DNA from: an uncultured Ruminococcus sp.
Lineage (GTDB): Bacteria > Bacillota > Clostridia > Oscillospirales > Acutalibacteraceae
Direction of reading: 5' to 3'
Length of the DNA: 32,385 nt
Assembly (NCBI GenBank): GCA_900539465.1
Contig: UQCF01000020.1
Span: 1-32,385 of the forward strand
Positions 14,806-23,721 of this stretch are shown one piece after another. Numbering within the stretch: the stretch's first letter is position 1; every line of letters starts with the position of its first letter. The notes under the pieces were generated by a model. That model was not told the DNA's origin and did not search any database. It saw only the letters and a list, made by a program, of their open reading frames with translations. The translations under genes were made by a program, and so were the position numbers.

Positions 14806-17800
14806 TTAGTTTTGCTGGTCAACCGTGTGCGTCAAAAGTCCGCATTGTATTACATACTGCACATCCGCGTCTGTGACGGTGCCTGTGAAGTCAACGTCCG
14901 CCGCGGCAATCTGAACAGCCGAGAGCTTTTCCGAGTCAAGCTGCCTTTGAACAACAGCGGCTATATATATCGAATCTCTTGCGTCAATATATCCGTCACC
15001 GTCAACATCGCCGTAGATAAGAACGCTTACGGTGTCGATTATCTGTGTTCCGTCAGAGTTATAAAGGTTTATTTTGCAGCCTGTGCCGACCTTGTCTTTG
15101 CCGGAGAGGACGTTGCCGTTCAAATCGCAAACCTCGATTTTATCGGTATTGATAAATGAAGATTTAAAATATTCGGCAGTGTCTTTGCTCATATCAACGC
15201 CGCTGATATAGTCTTTGTCGCGGTCGATTTTCAAAGTTGAAGACTCTTTTGTTACAAGAAGATTCAAGTCAACCGTGCCGTCCGGCAATATATAAAAGCC
15301 TTCGTCCGTTATGGCAAATGATGAGTAATGATAGCTTACCGCTTTGCCCGTCAATATCGGCATGCCTTTGTAATAAGACGGTGCGGTGAGATATATTATC
15401 GATGCTGTGACGGGTGATGTTTCGGGTACTGCTGCGTCGTCAGAGAGAAGTATGGCAGATTTTTTATCCGCAAGATTCAGCACCGTGCCGGAAGCTAAAT
15501 AAACATCGTTGTCGTCGGTTATCGTAACAAAGCTGTTTTGTGTTGCCACAACCTCTTGTGCTTTGTAATATTCATATACGTTTGCGGCTCTTACGAGCGA
15601 GCCCGCCGAATAAATCGCAGAACCGTGACCGCCGTTTTTAACGGTGTTGCCCGTTATTGTTCCGCCGTAAAGGGTGACCTCACCTGTGTAAGCGACGTTT
15701 ATTGCTCCGCCGTTTGCCGCAATATTGTTTCTGATTGTGCCGCCGTACATGTGCATTGTGCCGCCGACAATTATTGTGCCGGAAGAAACGGAGTTGCCGT
15801 TTTCGATTATAACATCGTTATAGGTGAAAAGTGTTCCGCCTTTTTTGACATTTATAATTGCAGTGCCTGCCGCACCGTTGTAGGTATATCCGCCGTCAAG
15901 GTGGTATTCGCCGCCTATCGAGTCTTGAGAAAGTTCTTCTTCGGGAGCGTCGTCGGGCGAAACGTCAACGCCGGGTGTCTCCATATTTGTGTATCCGAGA
16001 GAGAGTGTACCCCCGTCCTCAACCTCAAACATAGTTCCGCTGAAGCTGCCGCCTCTCATGGATGTAAAGGTCTGGTCTGTTTCGCTGAGGATTGTAACAT
16101 CGCCGACCACCTTAATCGTTTCGTCTATGGTGTTGTCGGCAGTTACCGTGATAATTCCCGATTCACCTGCCGCGACCGCCGCGACTGCCTGGGCAACGGA
16201 TACATAATCAACCGAGTATGCGCCGAATTTGCTCAAAGAAGCAACCGGAACGATTTCGGTGTCCATAAGATAACCGCTTGAGTTTACGTTCCATTTTGAT
16301 GAACCTTTGGGCGTTATCTCAAATTTCTTGTAGCTGACGCCCATTGATGAACCGCTGAGTACAACCGTTGAAGTCGAGTATGTGCTCGGCGTTATTGTTG
16401 CCGCAGTGCCGGGGGAGGAGAGAGTACCCACAACGGATATTGTTTTATTTTTTGCAAGGTAAACGTCGTTGTTTGTTATTGCCGCAGAGCCGGACATATT
16501 AAGCGTACCGTAGACCGTCATGCCGAATCCGTCGCCGACATTGTTGTAAACGTAGTTGTCGCTTATCGTTCCGCCTGTCATGTTGACCGTACCTGCCGCA
16601 GCTATCGCAACAGCTCCGCCGCCGCCTGCCGTTGCAGAAGCACCACGTTTGTTATAAGCAAAGTTTTTGCTCAGTGTGCCGCCGGAGATATTCACTGCAC
16701 CGGAGTTTACATATATCGCGCCGCCTGTGTTTGATGAGTTCTCCGAGATGCTCGCTTCGTCAGAAATATTGACTTCGGCATCGTTGCCTATGTTATAAAC
16801 CGCACCGCCGAGCGTTTTGCCGTAGTTGCCTTTTACTTCGCCGCCGCTTATGTTTACCGTGCCGTAGTTGTTATATACCGCGCCGCCTTTAAGGCTTGAG
16901 GTGTTTTGGCTTAAATATCCGCCGCTCATGTTCACCGTGCCCATGTTGTTATATATTGCGCCGCCGTCTGCCGACGAAGTGTTAGACTCTATTTTGCCGC
17001 CGTGTATGTTTACTGTGGCACCGGAGTCTATATAAACTGCCGAGCCTTTGGCTGTGGTGCTGTTGTTTCTGAGCGAAAAGCCCGCATAGGTGTTGAGAAC
17101 AGCGTTTTCGCCCAAAGTTATAAACGAGGCCGTTGACTGAACCTTCTGTCCGTTGCCGTCAATATAAAGAAGGGTGTCGCTGTCGAGTCCGTTCTTTGAG
17201 TCGCCGAGCGTGAGGGTGCCCGTTACATTAAACATTGTGCCTTTAAAAGACGCGCCGCGAAGAATTGTTCTTTCAATTCCCTCACCATGTATCGTTATTT
17301 TGCCGGGGATATTTACTGTGGAATTTACCGTTATATTTCTTACGGGGATTATAGCCGCGTCATTTGTACCGACTGCCGAAACAGCAGAGTCAAAATCCGG
17401 ATAATATGTTTCTGCCTGACCGTTGATTTTTACTTTAAGGTAGTAATCTGACTTAACTATTCTTACGCTGTCAAGCGAATCGGTGCGTGCTTTTTCATAG
17501 TTCGCGCCGTAAAGCTCCATTATCTGAGGATAGTAGCGGAAATAACTGTCGTCAGCTCTGTTGGACCAAATGCCCGATTGAAGGCCGAGACGGGATGATG
17601 CCGTTGAACCTGTCATTTCATCTGTTGTTTTGGGGGTAGCTCCGTTGGCGTTATTCATAACGCTGCCCTCTATCGACGAGTCATAATAGCAGGTGTCAAT
17701 GGTGCATGTTCCGTTATTATAGCCTATAAAGTTATTTACGTTGCCGTTCACCGCATTTTTAGTTTTGACAACGCCGCGGTTGTAGCTGTATCTGACGGTT

Positions 17801-19722
17801 CCCGAAGAGTTGAAGCCAACAAGACCGCCGATATAAAATCCGCCGAGAACTTCACCCGCATTGTAGCAGTTATATATTCCGTCGCCGGAGTTGTAGCCGA
17901 CGATACCGCCGAAATAGTTTGCCCCTGCCGCGCCGGTGACATATCCGTTATTAAAGCATTGCTTAATTTTTGCTCTTGTGTTGTAGCCGGCTATGCCGCC
18001 GACCTGCGAGCCTGTTTCGGAGTCGCAGTAAACCTCGCCGACATTGTAGCTGTTTTGTATTGTGCCGGTGTTGTAACCCACAACGCCGCCTGTTGCCTTA
18101 ACGCCGCGCACCGTGCCGGAGTTGCAGGATAATGAAACGATGCCTTTGTTATATCCCGCAACAGCACCTGTGTTTTCCGTGCCTGTTATAAGTCCGTCTA
18201 TAACAACGGTTTCTGTTACTGTTCCGTTTTCGCCTACATAGCCGAAAAGACCCTGATTTGTTGTGCCGTTTGTATAAACGCCTGCAATGTTGTAGCCGCC
18301 GCCTATAAATATGCCGTTAAAAGGTGCGCTTGCAGAGCCTATCGGCGTCCATACATTGGTGTCTTCGGAGTTTTCTTTTATAAATATATTTAGAAGAATA
18401 TTGTCTGTTACTCTTGCCTTTGCCGCAGTGTTTTGCTGGACACCCGCAAGCTTGCCGTTTACAAGCGCGGCGAACCATGCAAGCTCGTCTGCCGTGCCTA
18501 AAAGGTAGTATCCTGCGGAATCGGTCTGCGGCTTTTTCTTTCCGCCTGCCCAAACTGCGGTTTCAAGGCTCCACGCAAGCACGGGGTAGCTGTTGTTTAT
18601 AACCATGTAGTCATATGTATAAGAGCTTCCGTTTTCGTTAAGCTCGCGCACAAAGCTGAACTTTTTCATCTCGTCAAGAGTTCTTGCCACGGCGTTCGCG
18701 TCGCTCGTGTGGGTAGAGGGCTGATGATAATAGCAGTTGTAATATATTCCGCTGAGGCTGTAGCCCGCAACTGCGGCGATGTATTCCGCATCACCGATTG
18801 TAGAGGTAACGGGGGCTATAACATAACAACCCTGAATTGTAGAGAAAGTGTTGCTGCCGACTATTCCGCCTACTCTTTTAGGTCCCGTAACGCTGCCGAG
18901 GAAGTAGCAGTTCTCAACAGAACCCGCAGAGATTATTCCGCAAATGCCGCCTGCGTTGCCTGCGAGAGAGGCACGGCTTGTGACCGCCGCTTTTGAGTAA
19001 CATTCCGATACTTTTGAGTTGACATTTGCGTAGCCGAGAATACCGCCGACTCTTATCACACCCGAAACCGAGCCTTCGCTGTAACACTGCTCAACAACCG
19101 AATAATTAAAGGCATATCCGCAAATGCCGCCCACACTGTTGTTTGCGCCGTTGACGGTGCCCGAAAACGAGCAGCCGGATATAATCGCATAGTGAATATA
19201 GCCCGCGATGCCACCGACGTTCTGACCGCCTGAAACGCTTGCGTTCGTAACCTTGAGGTTATATATCATCTTCACAGGCTCGGCAACAAAAATTGTTTCG
19301 CCCGTATTATCGTTGTCGTCAACATTCGGCTTGTCTGCATAAACATAGCCGAAAAGACCGGAGTAATCATTGCTTCCGTCAACAAAAAGACCGCTGATTG
19401 TAAATCCGTTGCCGTCAAATTCACCTTTAAAAGGAGAACTTTCTGTTCCGATAGGGGTCCAGACATGCTCTTCAGAGCCTTCTTCGTTGAGCGAAATATC
19501 GGCAGTCAGCTTTGCCTTTATAGATGAACTGCCGGAGTTGACCTGCGAAGCAAACCATGCAAGGTTTTCTGCAGATGCAATTTGATAATATCCGCCCGAG
19601 AGCGAGGGCACTGCCGTGCCGCCGTTCCAAACTCCGCCGGCTGCCAGAACGGACAGTACGGGCTGGGTGAATGTCAGTAGCATACAAAGCGCAATAATCA
19701 GCGAAAGTATCTTCTTTTTCAT
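14806..19722 (-). CDS. Giant secreted protein: GLUG repeats, beta-helix repeats, C-terminal dockerin
   Basis: The ATG at 19722 (MKKKILSLIIALCML) gives 1,638 residues; a frame extension to 19818 lies before the signal peptide. Residues 1-28 are a signal peptide. Two GLUG blocks follow (about 40-400 and 400-690), each opening with GYYQIASAENLAWFAS or GYYLLGTADELAWFAA, with many GGIVGYNSG/GGIAGYNTR-type repeats. Two beta-helix modules (about 764-1145 and 1167-1475) carry repeats such as GGAIYNNMGTVNMSGGYLSQN. The C-terminus from about 1568 is a dockerin with loops DVDGDGYIDARD and DVDFTGTVTDAD. It probably docks on a cohesin at the surface and acts as an adhesin, glycan binder or possibly a lyase-like beta-helix; no catalytic residues are recognisable. 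A 13-base hairpin (19748-19760) lies in its leader. No clean promoter was found. Confidence 0.88.
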   Translation of the reverse strand: MKKKILSLIIALCMLLTFTQPVLSVLAAGGVWNGGTAVPSLSGGYYQIASAENLAWFASQVNSGSSSIKAKLTADISLNEEGSEEHVWTPIGTESSPFKGEFDGNGFTISGLFVDGSNDYSGLFGYVYADKPNVDDNDNTGETIFVAEPVKMIYNLKVTNASVSGGQNVGGIAGYIHYAIISGCSFSGTVNGANNSVGGICGYAFNYSVVEQCYSEGSVSGVIRVGGILGYANVNSKVSECYSKAAVTSRASLAGNAGGICGIISAGSVENCYFLGSVTGPKRVGGIVGSNTFSTIQGCYVIAPVTSTIGDAEYIAAVAGYSLSGIYYNCYYHQPSTHTSDANAVARTLDEMKKFSFVRELNENGSSYTYDYMVINNSYPVLAWSLETAVWAGGKKKPQTDSAGYYLLGTADELAWFAALVNGKLAGVQQNTAAKARVTDNILLNIFIKENSEDTNVWTPIGSASAPFNGIFIGGGYNIAGVYTNGTTNQGLFGYVGENGTVTETVVIDGLITGTENTGAVAGYNKGIVSLSCNSGTVRGVKATGGVVGYNTGTIQNSYNVGEVYCDSETGSQVGGIAGYNTRAKIKQCFNNGYVTGAAGANYFGGIVGYNSGDGIYNCYNAGEVLGGFYIGGLVGFNSSGTVRYSYNRGVVKTKNAVNGNVNNFIGYNNGTCTIDTCYYDSSIEGSVMNNANGATPKTTDEMTGSTASSRLGLQSGIWSNRADDSYFRYYPQIMELYGANYEKARTDSLDSVRIVKSDYYLKVKINGQAETYYPDFDSAVSAVGTNDAAIIPVRNITVNSTVNIPGKITIHGEGIERTILRGASFKGTMFNVTGTLTLGDSKNGLDSDTLLYIDGNGQKVQSTASFITLGENAVLNTYAGFSLRNNSTTAKGSAVYIDSGATVNIHGGKIESNTSSADGGAIYNNMGTVNMSGGYLSQNTSSLKGGAVYNNYGTVNISGGEVKGNYGKTLGGAVYNIGNDAEVNISDEASISENSSNTGGAIYVNSGAVNISGGTLSKNFAYNKRGASATAGGGGAVAIAAAGTVNMTGGTISDNYVYNNVGDGFGMTVYGTLNMSGSAAITNNDVYLAKNKTISVVGTLSSPGTAATITPSTYSTSTVVLSGSSMGVSYKKFEITPKGSSKWNVNSSGYLMDTEIVPVASLSKFGAYSVDYVSVAQAVAAVAAGESGIITVTADNTIDETIKVVGDVTILSETDQTFTSMRGGSFSGTMFEVEDGGTLSLGYTNMETPGVDVSPDDAPEEELSQDSIGGEYHLDGGYTYNGAAGTAIINVKKGGTLFTYNDVIIENGNSVSSGTIIVGGTMHMYGGTIRNNIAANGGAINVAYTGEVTLYGGTITGNTVKNGGHGSAIYSAGSLVRAANVYEYYKAQEVVATQNSFVTITDDNDVYLASGTVLNLADKKSAILLSDDAAVPETSPVTASIIYLTAPSYYKGMPILTGKAVSYHYSSFAITDEGFYILPDGTVDLNLLVTKESSTLKIDRDKDYISGVDMSKDTAEYFKSSFINTDKIEVCDLNGNVLSGKDKVGTGCKINLYNSDGTQIIDTVSVLIYGDVDGDGYIDARDSIYIAAVVQRQLDSEKLSAVQIAAADVDFTGTVTDADVQYVIQCGLLTHTVDQQN

Positions 19723-19854
19723 ACAATATCTTCCTTCCTCTAAAGACGGGTAAACTACCCCACTTATACGTATACAATTATAACTTATTTTAAACTCAAA
19801 GTACAGTGCCGAAAACATAAAAATATCCGTGTGTTATTTAGTAATCATGACAAA

Positions 19855-20153
19855 GAAATCCGCTTTTGCGGCACAGTTTGGGCACACCGACCTACGGGGT
19901 GAAATATCACGACATGATGTTGTTCTCGGCGAGGCACTGCGTAGGGCGGCATACTTCATGCCGCCGATTGCTCAAAATCTTCGTCTCGGTGAAATTGAGC
20001 CCCTCCGCCCTCGGCGCAAAACGCCGAAGCCGCCTCCCTAAATCAGAGGAGATGTGTGCGCCGCTTTTTATTTGGGCGAAAGCTTAACGGCGGTGTGCGG
20101 TCACACTGCCCTACAAGATTCGGTTCCTCGCCCTCGTGCCGCCGATTGCTGCG
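19855..20153. repeat. GC-rich noncoding repeat cluster (decayed MITE-like)
   Basis: About 300 bases with no credible gene, richer in GC than its surroundings. It holds two perfect hairpins: GGCGGCAT/ATGCCGCC (19945-19965) and TCGGCG/CGCCGA (20011-20027). It also holds a 14-base direct repeat TGCCGCCGATTGCT (19959-19972 and 20137-20150). CCTCCCT and CAGAGGAG segments near 20034-20050 recall the CTCCCTC...GAGGGAG ends of small mobile repeats common in Oscillospiraceae intergenic DNA; that comparison is from memory. It lies between the promoter side of the giant dockerin gene and the MATE terminator. Confidence 0.55.
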
Positions 20154-20189
20154 AAAAGCAAAACAGCCTCCCCGCGTTTTGGGGAGGCT
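20154..20189 (-). terminator. Terminator of the MarR-MATE operon
   Basis: On the minus strand AGCCTCCCC and GGGGAGGCT (plus 20165-20173 and 20181-20189) form a 9-bp GC-rich stem followed by GTTTTGCTTTT. Confidence 0.85.
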
Positions 20190-20201
20190 GAATCGGTTGC
20201 A

Positions 20202-21581
20202 TTACTGTTTGGCTTTTCTTTCTTCATGCAGGTTTTTTATAGCCTTTTTAAACTGAAAGGCGAATATAATCGCGGTGCAGCTCACGGCAATAAAATCCGC
20301 AACGGGTTCTGCCGTATAAACCGCCGTAGTGCCGTCCGAGATTATATGCGGCATAATATAAATCAGCGGAATAAGAAGCACGAATTTTCTCAATACCGCT
20401 ATTGATATTGAAGAAATTGCATTGCCTATGGATACCAAGGTCATTTGGCAGGCTATTTGTATGCCGAACATAAAAAGTACGGCACAATAAATTCTCAACG
20501 CATGTGCGGTGAAGTCAATGAGCGCGGCGTCTGACGAAAACATTTTAGCAAAAAGGTCAGGGAAGAGCATTATAAATCCCCACAAAATGCAGGAGTAGGT
20601 AAGGCTCACCGTTAGAAGAAGCTTAAATGTCTTTTTTACGCGTTCGCTGCTTTGCGCACCGTAGTTATAACTGATTATAGGCTGTGCACCCTGTGCAATG
20701 CCCTGGAGCGGCAGCATTGCAAACTGCATAACGCTCGAGAGTATTGTCATTGCCCCTACCGCGAGATCCCCACCGTATTTTAAAAGCGATGAATTAAAGC
20801 AGACCGATATAATACTTTCGCTGGATTGCATAACAAACGCCGAAAGTCCGAGTGCGAGGCAGGGGAGTATAAGCTTGAAGTTTATTTTCAAATTTTCTTT
20901 TTTTAGCTTCAGCACCGTTCTTTTGCCTGCAAGAAAGCTGATTACCCATATGCAGGAGATTCCTTGTGAAACGACGGTTGCAAGTGCCGCGCCGCGCACG
21001 CCCATTTTAAAGCCGAAAATAAACAGAGGGTCAAGCGCAATGTTCGCAACCGCGCCTATCAAAACGGTTATCATGCCGAAGTTTGCAAAGCCCTGCGCGG
21101 TAATAAATGCGTTCATACCGAGAGTGAGCTGAACAAACAGCGTGCCGATGGCGTATATGTTCATGTATTCGGCGGCATAGTCTATTGTGTTTTCGCTCGC
21201 TCCGAATGCCAAAAGCAGGTCTCTGTTCCAAATCAGCAAAGCGGCGGTCAAAACGGCCGAAATGAATAGTTGCAGAGTGAAACAGCCTCCGAGAATTTTT
21301 TCTGCCGAGTCGTTATCGCCCTTGCCCATAAATATTGAGGCGCGCGGCGCACCGCCGGAGCCTATAAATGCGGCGAAAGCGGAGATTATCAAAATGACGG
21401 GCATACATACCCCTACGCCCGTCAGGGCAAGACTGCCCTCATTCGGAATATGTCCAATATAAATTCTGTCAACAATATTATAGAGCATATTGACAATTTG
21501 AGCTATGACGGTCGGCACGGCGAGCTTAAAAAGGAGCTTACCTATCGGCTCGGTGCCGAGAAATTTTTTATCCTGCTGCAT
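20202..21581 (-). CDS. MATE-family efflux transporter
   Basis: A 459-residue integral membrane protein with about 12 helices. The N-terminus GTEPIGKLLFKLAVPTVIAQ and MLYNIVDRIYIGHIPNEGSLALTGVG is typical of the DinF/NorM-like MATE group; the internal MNAFITAQGFANFGM and AQPIISYNYGA segments also fit. It would export cationic drugs or metabolites using a Na+ or H+ gradient, and Rnf (also in this window) could provide such a gradient. It starts 2 bases after the stop of the MarR gene, so it is cotranscribed and probably induced when MarR releases its operator. RBS AGAGGT is present. Confidence 0.93.
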   Translation of the reverse strand: MQQDKKFLGTEPIGKLLFKLAVPTVIAQIVNMLYNIVDRIYIGHIPNEGSLALTGVGVCMPVILIISAFAAFIGSGGAPRASIFMGKGDNDSAEKILGGCFTLQLFISAVLTAALLIWNRDLLLAFGASENTIDYAAEYMNIYAIGTLFVQLTLGMNAFITAQGFANFGMITVLIGAVANIALDPLFIFGFKMGVRGAALATVVSQGISCIWVISFLAGKRTVLKLKKENLKINFKLILPCLALGLSAFVMQSSESIISVCFNSSLLKYGGDLAVGAMTILSSVMQFAMLPLQGIAQGAQPIISYNYGAQSSERVKKTFKLLLTVSLTYSCILWGFIMLFPDLFAKMFSSDAALIDFTAHALRIYCAVLFMFGIQIACQMTLVSIGNAISSISIAVLRKFVLLIPLIYIMPHIISDGTTAVYTAEPVADFIAVSCTAIIFAFQFKKAIKNLHEERKAKQ

Positions 21582-21583
21582 AT

Positions 21584-22027
21584 TTATGACCTCTTTTTTG
21601 TCAGTTCATTCAAATTTTTCTCAAAGACCTCAAAGCAGTGAAGACAGCAGTTGATTTCGTCTTCGCTTAACCCGGCGGTCATTTTGTTTATAAATTCCGT
21701 TTGCAGTTTTCGCCCCATCTCTATTGCAGAAAGGCTTTTTTCTGTGCAGACGAGTCTGCATTTTCGGCGGTCGCCGTCAACGCTTTGGCGTTCGATATAG
21801 CCTTGTTTCACAAGGTTTTCAATGTGAAAAGATACTATACCCGGTTTTAGATGCCTGTATTTACATATGTCTTTTGCGGTGTCATAACCGGGGTTGTTTG
21901 CAAGGAACATCAGTATATCCGCGGCTGTTTGCGGCATGTCTATCTCTTCGCACATTGGTGCCATGACGGCGGAGTAAGCCTCGGCAAAGTGGCGCGAATG
22001 TGTGTATACCTTTGCGGCGGTTATCAT
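21584..22027 (-). CDS. MarR-family transcriptional regulator
   Basis: A 147-residue winged-helix regulator. The ATG at 22027 (MITAAKVYTHSRHF) is chosen because GGAAGTG lies 5 bases upstream; the frame extension starts with TTG. The recognition helix and wing are visible as KPGIVSFHIENLVKQGYIERQSVDGDRRKCRLV, with the conserved Asp-x-Arg-Arg of the MarR wing. It directly precedes the MATE gene, so it most likely represses this pump and itself. A palindrome in its promoter (22047-22058) is the probable operator. Confidence 0.9.
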   Translation of the reverse strand: MITAAKVYTHSRHFAEAYSAVMAPMCEEIDMPQTAADILMFLANNPGYDTAKDICKYRHLKPGIVSFHIENLVKQGYIERQSVDGDRRKCRLVCTEKSLSAIEMGRKLQTEFINKMTAGLSEDEINCCLHCFEVFEKNLNELTKKRS

Positions 22028-22046
22028 CTTGTCACTTCCTATATAT

Positions 22047-22058
22047 TTCAATTTTGAA
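22047..22058. promoter_or_regulatory. Candidate MarR operator
   Basis: TTCAATTTTGAA, a perfect 5-bp inverted repeat with a 2-base centre. It lies between the -10 box and the ATG of the MarR gene, where bound repressor would block transcription. Confidence 0.5.
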
Positions 22059-22065
22059 CATTCTA

Positions 22066-22094
22066 ATTTTATAACAATTATTTTTGCTTGTCAA
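22066..22094 (-). promoter_or_regulatory. Predicted promoter of the MarR-MATE operon
   Basis: Minus strand TTGACA (plus 22089-22094), 17-base spacer, TAAAAT (plus 22066-22071). The -35 box lies inside the palindrome GCTTGTCAAGC (22086-22096), shared with the divergent promoter. Confidence 0.7.
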
Positions 22095-22117
22095 GCTTTA
22101 TTTTGCCGTGGTATAAT
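22088..22117 (+). promoter_or_regulatory. Predicted promoter of the flavin-binding protein gene
   Basis: TTGTCA (22088-22093), 18-base spacer, TATAAT (22112-22117). Its -35 box overlaps that of the divergent MarR promoter, so the two promoters should compete for polymerase. Confidence 0.65.
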
Positions 22118-22157
22118 TATTACGGTTTGTCGGCAACGCCGCAGCGGGAGGAAGAAT

Positions 22158-22634
22158 ATGAGAAGAAAAGACAGAGAAATAACATCGTTTTCTGATATTG
22201 CAGATATAATCGGCAGATGCGACACCGTGCGCCTTGCGCTTAACGGAGAGGAATATCCGTACGTCGTTCCGCTGTCTTTCGGCTATGAGAGAGAAAACGA
22301 TAAAATAAATATTTATTTTCACTCTGCCTCGGTGGGTGAAAAAATTGACAGAATAAACCGCGACAACCGCGTGTGCCTTGAGTTTGATATTTTAAATTCA
22401 TTTGCCGAGGTGCCGGGCAGTGCGACCGCATATTACGAAAGCGTTATGGCTTTCGGCAGGGCAGAGCGCATATACGGCGATGAAGCCAAAAAAGGACTTG
22501 ACCTTTTAATGGAGCATTGCGGATTCGGCGGTGTAAAATATAATTGCCCTGTAAATGAAAACGTAGCGGTTTATAAGGTAACACTCGAAAAAATAAGCGG
22601 CAAAAGAAATGAGAAGAGACACGACAAATTATGA
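22158..22634 (+). CDS. Pyridoxamine 5'-phosphate oxidase-family (NimA-like) flavin-binding protein
   Basis: The ATG at 22158, 6 bases after GGGAGG, gives 158 residues; a longer frame upstream lacks an RBS and contains the promoter. The segments MRRKDREITSF, VRLALNGEEYPYVVPLSFG and IYFHSASVGEKIDRINRDNRVCLEFD are typical of the split-barrel flavin-nucleotide-binding family that includes NimA nitroimidazole reductases. It is probably a cytoplasmic FMN- or heme-binding reductase. Divergence from a MarR-controlled pump fits a drug- or redox-stress response, which is inference. Its stop overlaps the start of the broken ATP-grasp gene (ATGA). Confidence 0.85.
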   Translation: MRRKDREITSFSDIADIIGRCDTVRLALNGEEYPYVVPLSFGYERENDKINIYFHSASVGEKIDRINRDNRVCLEFDILNSFAEVPGSATAYYESVMAFGRAERIYGDEAKKGLDLLMEHCGFGGVKYNCPVNENVAVYKVTLEKISGKRNEKRHDKL

Positions 22635-23617
22635 AAATTGCAGTGCTTTATCAAAAAAACGAGCCGCCCGTTGCAGACGGCATAAAAAAGCCCATGAAAA
22701 AGGGCGGATACAGCGACAGCGGAGCGGATATAGCCTATTGCCTTAAAGAAAACGGCGAAGACGTTATTCTGCCGTGCGAAAATCCCGATATATATAATGA
22801 TTATGACTGAGTGTTTCCTGACACAAAAGAGGGGATAGAACAGGCAATTAAAAAGGGTGCCGACACATTTTGGCTCAATACCGTTCTTTATGATTCTCAT
22901 CCGATAGTATTGTTTAAGGGTGTCTGCATAGTCGGTCAAAGGCCGAGCGACGTTTCAAAATATGACGATAAATTTTATACGAACGACTGTCTTCGCCGTG
23001 AGGGCATAGCCGTTGTCTCCGAACAGCTTGTTGTAAAGGCAGAGGATTACACGGGCGGTTTCCCCTGCATTATAAAGCCTGTCAGGGGAAGGGACAGTCA
23101 AGGCGTTTCAAAGTGCGACACACCCGAGCAAACGCATTTTGATTTATCAAAAGCGATAGAAAGCCGAAAATACGGCAACAAAATGATAGCGGAGGAGTTT
23201 CTCTGCGGCAACGAAATAACAGTTGCCGTGTTCCCGAATGCAGTCAGCTTGCCTGTGGTTGAGCGTTTTTCTCATGCCGGCGGAATTGCGCCTTACAGCG
23301 GTGATGTGCCCGTAAGCCAAAACAGCAGGGTGGCCGCCTGTGAGGATGAAAACATGACCGCAATCAGAAGAGAGTGCGAAAAAGCAGTGAAGATTTTAGA
23401 TTTAAATGGCCTTGTCAGAATAGACTGCCGCGCAGACAAAAGCGGCAGGTACTAAATATTTGATTTTAATATGAAGCCGAATATGACGGGTTCTGTCAGA
23501 CCGCACCGAAAAAATCAAAGCTCGCTTGTCGCAATAGCCGCCGAGTCTGTCGGAATGTCATATTACGGCTTGCTGTTAAAAATGATAGATTGCAAATGGA
23601 AAAATGTAAAAGGTTGA
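22631..23617 (+). pseudogene. ATP-grasp ligase (D-Ala-D-Ala ligase-like) with two in-frame stops
   Basis: One frame runs from ATG 22631 to TGA 23615-23617 (328 codons) with no frameshift but two internal stops: TGA at 22808-22810 and TAA at 23453-23455. Protein similarity continues across both: NDYD(stop)VFPDTKEGIEQA and RADKSGRY(stop)IFDFNMKPNMTG. The N-terminal MKIAVLYQKNEPP, the GFPCIIKPVRGRDSQGVSK lysine region, MIAEEFLCGNEITVAV and the Mg-binding DFNMKPNMTG are ATP-grasp features of D-alanine-D-alanine ligase-type enzymes. The intact protein would have ligated two small carboxylates or amino acids. Likely origins are TGG to TGA, and a Tyr or Lys codon to TAA. Decay seems recent. It overlaps the upstream gene by 4 bases. 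Confidence 0.8.
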
Positions 23618-23633
23618 AGTATTTAAAATAAAA

Positions 23634-23686
23634 AAGCTATAATTCTCAAACGGCAATTAAACCGAATGTGAATTATAGCTTTCTTT
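23634..23686. terminator. Bidirectional terminator, copy 3 of the dispersed inverted repeat
   Basis: AAGCTATAATTCTC (23634-23647) pairs with GTGAATTATAGCTT (23668-23681) with one T-T mismatch. The 20-base loop has an inner CGG/CCG pair, as in copy 2. T-rich flanks lie on both strands. It separates the ATP-grasp pseudogene (plus) from rnfB (minus), which converge. Confidence 0.85.
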
Positions 23687-23721
23687 TTATGCGAGCGAAA
23701 ATGATTTAATATTTATAAAGG

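Noticed and set aside
15538..16281. Plus-strand ORF of 247 codons inside the giant dockerin gene
   Set aside because: It is antisense to a strongly repetitive, well-supported coding frame, has no RBS and no recognisable protein family.
14806..19722. Repeats of the giant gene as a CRISPR array
   Set aside because: Repeat units are coding, divergent and contiguous, without uniform spacers.
22808..22810. TGA read as tryptophan by an alternative genetic code
   Set aside because: Other intact genes end in TGA and none shows further in-frame TGA. A TAA also interrupts the same gene, so nonsense mutation is simpler.
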